41,444 nt of DNA from Actinomycetes bacterium (lineage in GTDB: Bacteria > Actinomycetota > Actinomycetes > Actinomycetales > Microbacteriaceae), in contig JAKPAC010000001.1 of the NCBI GenBank assembly GCA_029779645.1, positions 1 through 41,444 of the forward strand, written 5' to 3'. The translations under genes and the position numbers were made by a program. Below are positions 38,829-41,444 of the stretch, one piece after another. Every line of letters begins with the position of its first letter. Position 1 is the stretch's first letter. The notes below the pieces were generated by a model, which saw nothing but the letters and a program-made list of their open reading frames with translations, searched no databases and was not told where the DNA came from.

Positions 38829-39585
38829 CCGCGCGGGCTTCCACCAGCCCACGCGCGCAGAGCTCGAGCACGATGCGCTCGCGGTCGCGCCCCGCCTGCT
38901 CGGCGGCATCCTCTGCACGCGCGTCGACGGCGTCTCGGTCGCCGTGCGCCTCACCGAGGTCGAGGCCTATCACGGGCGCGGCACGGGCCCCGTGCCCGAC
39001 CCCGGCTCGCACGCCCGCATGGGCCGCACCGAACGCAACGCCACGATGTGGGGCGCGCCGGGGCACCTGTACGTCTACATGAGCCACGGCATCCACTCCT
39101 GCGTGAACGTCGCCTGCTCGCCCGACGGCGTCGCCTCCGGGGTGCTGCTGCGCGCCGGCGAGGTCATCGAGGGCATGGATGCCGCGACCGCCCGCCGACC
39201 CACGAGCCGCGCGCCGCGCGATCTGGCCCGCGGCCCGGGCCGACTCGGCAAGGCGATCGGCCTCGTCTCGGCGCGGCACAACGGGATCGATGCGCTGGCC
39301 GGGGGCGCCGAGCGCGCGGGCGCGCTCGCCCGGCTCTGGCTGCGCGACGAGCCGCTCACCGAGCTCGCCTCGGGCCCGAGGGTCGGGGTGGGCGGCCGGG
39401 CGGGCACCGCCGCGTTCCCGTGGCGGTTCTGGATCCCCGGCGACCCCACCGTGTCGCCGTTTCGGCCGGGGCGGAACGCGGTGGAAACGGAGGCCGGCCC
39501 GGGCCCCACGCAGCCGGCGCCGAATGAGCAGAGCTCGCAGGAGCCGGCGCCGAACATCCCCCGCCCGATTCAACCAAACGGCTGA
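38806..39585 (+). CDS. mpg: 3-methyladenine DNA glycosylase (AAG/MPG type)
   Basis: A 259-aa alkyladenine DNA glycosylase removing 3-methyladenine and related bases. The fold opens with LAVAPRLLGGILCTRV; the catalytic Glu is in LTEVEAYHG, the substrate wedge Tyr in YVYMSHGIHSCVNV, and RGPGRLGKAIGL is the DNA-binding loop. The last 35 residues are a Pro/Glu/Gln low-complexity tail. In-frame starts are ATG 38773, 38794 and 38806, all inside zur; the shortest is used because homology begins about 15 residues later. The 23-base overlap with zur suggests coupling. Confidence 0.92.
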   Translation: MDSAPGNNRAGFHQPTRAELEHDALAVAPRLLGGILCTRVDGVSVAVRLTEVEAYHGRGTGPVPDPGSHARMGRTERNATMWGAPGHLYVYMSHGIHSCVNVACSPDGVASGVLLRAGEVIEGMDAATARRPTSRAPRDLARGPGRLGKAIGLVSARHNGIDALAGGAERAGALARLWLRDEPLTELASGPRVGVGGRAGTAAFPWRFWIPGDPTVSPFRPGRNAVETEAGPGPTQPAPNEQSSQEPAPNIPRPIQPNG

Positions 39586-39607
39586 GGCACCGCCCAGGCG
39601 CGGCCCG

Positions 39608-39622
39608 TAGGCTGAAAGCCTA
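39608..39622 (+). promoter_or_regulatory. -10 box and small dyad at the DUF3817 start
   Basis: TAGGCT (39608-39613) is a -10 like box 8 nt before ATG 39622. It is also the left arm of a perfect dyad TAGGCT-gaa-AGCCTA that reaches the A of the start codon; a protein or hairpin here would block start-codon access. Confidence 0.45.
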
Positions 39623-40083
39623 TGACTCCTCGACTTCTTTACCGCACCCTCGCCATCGCCGAGGTGATCACGTGGGCACTGCTGCTGACCGCGATGTTCC
39701 TCAAGTACGTGACGAAGACCACCGACGCGCTGGTGACGCCGTTCGGCGGCATCCACGGCTTCATCTTCCTCAGCTACGGGGCGATGACGATCTTCGTCTG
39801 GATCAACCAGAAGTGGAAGCCGGGCGTCGGGATCCTGGGGCTCGTGAGCGCGATCGTGCCCTTTGCCACGCTGCCCTTCGACCTGGCCATCGACAAGCGC
39901 GGGCTCCTCAACGGCGGCTGGCGCCTCGCGCCGGGCGGCGAGGAGCCTCGCGGCTTCTTCGAGCACGTGCAGGCCATGGTGCTGCGCCACCCGATCGTCT
40001 GGACGACGATCGCCGCGGTCGTGATCGCCGGCGTCTTCACCGTGCTGCTCATGCTCGGCCCGCCGATTCCCCTCCCGGCATAG
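39622..40083 (+). CDS. DUF3817 domain membrane protein
   Basis: A 153-aa membrane protein of the actinobacterial DUF3817 family. Segments: LAIAEVITWALLLTAMFLKYV, HGFIFLSYGAMTIFVWINQKW, VGILGLVSAIVPFATLPFDLAI and a last one, IVWTTIAAVVIAGVFTVLLML. The conserved HGF and PFGGIHG residues are present. Function unknown. Leaderless-type start. It separates the zinc regulon from the ribosomal protein operon; stop to next start is 203 nt. Confidence 0.88.
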   Translation: MTPRLLYRTLAIAEVITWALLLTAMFLKYVTKTTDALVTPFGGIHGFIFLSYGAMTIFVWINQKWKPGVGILGLVSAIVPFATLPFDLAIDKRGLLNGGWRLAPGGEEPRGFFEHVQAMVLRHPIVWTTIAAVVIAGVFTVLLMLGPPIPLPA

Positions 40084-40286
40084 CGGGTGCGCCCGGGCCG
40101 CGGCATCCACCCGAATCGGTGCGACGCGCCCGGCGTGCTACACTCGCCCCTTGTGCTGTGTGCGTTCTCGCGCGCAGTTTCGTACGCTCCCCTCGAATGA
40201 CCCTTCACCGGGTGTCGAGTGGTGTGTGCAGACAAGGGATCTTGGGTGCGGCCGTCCGGTCGCACGGTAGCTAAGGAGAGAACATC
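40084..40286 (+). promoter_or_regulatory. Promoter and long leader of rpmB-rpmG-rpsN
   Basis: TACACT (40139-40144) is a good -10; transcription from about 40151 would give a leader of roughly 135 nt before rpmB. The leader contains several short inverted repeats but no riboswitch class I can name. I looked for a second Zur box here and found none of quality equal to the one at 35320. Confidence 0.5.
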
Positions 40287-40523
40287 ATGGCAGCAGTGTG
40301 CCAGGTGACTGGAGCAGTTCCCGGCTTCGGTCACAACATCTCGCACTCGCACCGCCGGACGAAGCGTCGCTTCGACCCGAACGTGCAGCGCAAGACCTAC
40401 TTCGTCCCCTCGCTGGGGCGCAACATCAAGCTGAACGTGTCGGCCAAGGGCATCAAGGTCATCGACGCGCGTGGCATCGAGTCGGTCGTTCGTGACCTGC
40501 AGGCGAAGGGTGTGAAGCTCTAA
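40287..40523 (+). CDS. rpmB: Ribosomal protein L28, cysteine-poor form
   Basis: A 78-aa large-subunit protein with the complete family pattern: [28 protein letters not shown], then [25 protein letters not shown]. Only one Cys (C5) is present, so it lacks the zinc-ribbon pairs of C+ L28 forms. AAGGAGAG precedes the ATG at 40287. It overlaps rpmG by one base (TAATG). Confidence 0.97.
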   Translation: MAAVCQVTGAVPGFGHNISHSHRRTKRRFDPNVQRKTYFVPSLGRNIKLNVSAKGIKVIDARGIESVVRDLQAKGVKL

Positions 40524-40693
40524 TGGCCAAGAAGGCACAGGACGTCCGTCCGATCATCAAGCTCCGTTCGACGGCGGGCACCGGTTACACCTACGTGACC
40601 CGCAAGAACCGTCGCAACAACCCCGACCGCCTCGTGCTCAAGAAGTACGACCCCGTCGTGCGCAAGCACGTTGACTTCCGTGAGGAGCGCTAG
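40523..40693 (+). CDS. rpmG: Ribosomal protein L33, zinc-free form
   Basis: A 56-aa protein, complete: [38 protein letters not shown] and [17 protein letters not shown]. The four cysteines that bind zinc in C+ L33 are all absent, so this is a C- form. Its ATG overlaps the rpmB stop (TAATG) and it ends 2 nt before rpsN. Confidence 0.97.
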   Translation: MAKKAQDVRPIIKLRSTAGTGYTYVTRKNRRNNPDRLVLKKYDPVVRKHVDFREER

Positions 40694-40695
40694 AA

Positions 40696-41001
40696 ATGGC
40701 GAAGAAGAGCAAGATCGCTCGCAACGAGCAGCGCAAGGTCATCGTCGAGCGTTACGCCGCGAAGCGGCTTGAACTCAAGAAGGCCCTCGTCGACCCGACG
40801 AGCACCGACGAGCAGCGCGAGGCCGCACGCCTCGGCCTGCAGAAGCTGCCCCGCAACGCGTCGCCCGTGCGCGTGCGCAGCCGTGACGCCATCGACGGCC
40901 GCCCCCGTGGCATGCTCTCGAAGTTCGGCATCTCGCGTGTTCGCTTCCGCGACATGGCACACCGTGGCGAGCTGCCCGGCGTGACCAAGTCGAGCTGGTA
41001 A
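40696..41001 (+). CDS. rpsN: Ribosomal protein S14, long zinc-free form
   Basis: A 101-aa S14 of the long (E. coli-type, about 100 aa) class. The short class has 61 aa and a CxxC zinc knuckle; here no cysteine is present. Conserved ends are [19 protein letters not shown] and [23 protein letters not shown] with C-terminal RELPG-like [17 protein letters not shown], inside the rpmG end, is its ribosome binding site. Together with L28 and L33 it makes a zinc-sparing operon. Confidence 0.97.
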   Translation: MAKKSKIARNEQRKVIVERYAAKRLELKKALVDPTSTDEQREAARLGLQKLPRNASPVRVRSRDAIDGRPRGMLSKFGISRVRFRDMAHRGELPGVTKSSW

Positions 41002-41019
41002 GCACCAGGTTGTAAGAAG

Positions 41020-41049
41020 GAGGCGGGGCCCATCGGGCCTCGCCTCTTT
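41020..41049 (+). terminator. Rho-independent terminator of the ribosomal operon
   Basis: GAGGCGGGGCCC (41020-41031), loop ATC, then GGGCCTCGCCTC (41035-41046): 12 bp with one G-T pair, followed by TTTCGTGTTT. It is 18 nt after the rpsN stop and has the only real T-tract among the hairpins of this window. Confidence 0.9.
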
Positions 41050-41050
41050 C

Positions 41051-41195
41051 GTGTTTCTGGCGTGCAGTGTGTTCTGCAGTGTGTTCTGGTGCGCGCCGTG
41101 TTTCTGGCGTGCGCCGTGTTTCTGGTGCGCAGGCTGTGTTCTTGGTGCGCAGGCTGTATTCGTGGTGCAGACGCTGCGTTTCTGGCGTGCGGGCT
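41051..41195. repeat. Degenerate tandem repeat, about 19-20 bp units
   Basis: About eight units of the type GTGTTTCTGGTGCGCAGGCT or GTGTTTCTGGCGTGCGCC, with variation in length and bases, fill 145 nt directly after the terminator. No open frame in it looks coding. Confidence 0.75.
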
Positions 41196-41444
41196 GCCGG
41201 CGAGTGGATGCCACAGCCTGCCGCTCGCGTGCGCGTCACACCGCGAAAATCCGCGGATCGCTCTGAAATTCGATGAAATCCGCTCGCGACACGCCCGAAA
41301 CCCCTCCAATCACGGCGAAAATCCGCGAGAACACGCGGGGAGTTGGTACATTCGTCACGGTCAATCAGACCAGCCGGGGACACCGCGCCTTGGTCCAAGC
41401 AATACTGCGGCCACTTCGCCGCAACGTCCGAGGAGGACATCTCC
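41196..41444 (+). other. Likely promoter and leader of a gene beyond the window
   Basis: No gene. The 13-mer GCGAAAATCCGCG occurs twice (41243-41255 and 41315-41327). TACATT (41347-41352) is a candidate -10, and GAGGAGG (41430-41436) a strong ribosome binding site, so a plus-strand start codon is expected just outside the right edge. Its product cannot be told from here. Confidence 0.55.

Noticed and set aside
40151..40286. Riboswitch in the rpmB leader
   Set aside because: The leader is long enough, but I see no conserved core of any known class; ribosomal autoregulation is possible but not shown.

Overview
The window looks like chromosomal DNA of a high-GC actinobacterium, most likely a Microbacteriaceae member (Leucobacter/Microbacterium-like). 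The grounds are the strong G/C third-position bias, a DUF222-HNH endonuclease gene, many GTG starts, many genes whose start codon lies 5-8 nt after a TANNNT box (leaderless pattern), and actinobacterial families such as DUF3817, the Zn-ribbon SDR and the PadR-DUF1048-Drr cassette. No rRNA, tRNA, CRISPR array, transposase or integrase was found. The genus is an inference; no marker gene that would settle it is present.

Region 1 (1-3600) is accessory-like and somewhat less GC-rich: an unknown protein, two thioredoxins with His-containing tails, a divergent P-loop kinase and a five-helix membrane protein. Region 2 (3600-6190) is a tightly coupled three-gene minus-strand cassette: a HEAT-like helical protein, a metzincin-type metallopeptidase without signal peptide, and a beta-rich protein. 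I cannot match it to a described system, and it is the best candidate for something new. Region 3 (6400-16040) holds single housekeeping and accessory enzymes: RibD-like reductase, three oxidoreductases, an FGE-fold protein lacking the expected cysteine, the DUF222-HNH protein, RraA, YigZ, a MarR regulator with its SDR target, and a patatin lipase. Region 4 (16170-19700) has a PhnA-family protein, a DUF1905 protein and a PadR-DUF1048-DrrA-DrrB type ABC efflux operon. It closes with a 60-bp remnant of a second phnA 3' end, which suggests how the operon arrived.

Region 5 (19680-25670) contains a P2-type cation ATPase, an unusual Zn-ribbon SDR coupled to an SH3-like small protein, and a pair of coupled membrane proteins ending at a very strong terminator. 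Region 6 (25700-29900) has purB, a low-molecular-weight tyrosine phosphatase, and a two-gene unit of a WXG100-like helical protein and a lipase with a 12-bp-repeat proline linker. Region 7 (29930-35270) carries a holin-like membrane protein, hisC and a 2-oxo acid dehydrogenase operon (E1 alpha, E1 beta, E2; no E3 in the window).

Region 8 (35290-41050) is a zinc-homeostasis block. A parS-like site and a Zur box lie ahead of znuA-znuC-znuB-zur, which overlaps a 3-methyladenine glycosylase gene. After a DUF3817 membrane protein comes rpmB-rpmG-rpsN, encoding cysteine-free (zinc-independent) ribosomal protein forms. Zinc uptake, zinc sensing and zinc-sparing ribosomal proteins thus sit within 6 kb. 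The window ends in a tandem-repeat tract and what looks like the 5' leader of a gene starting just past the edge.
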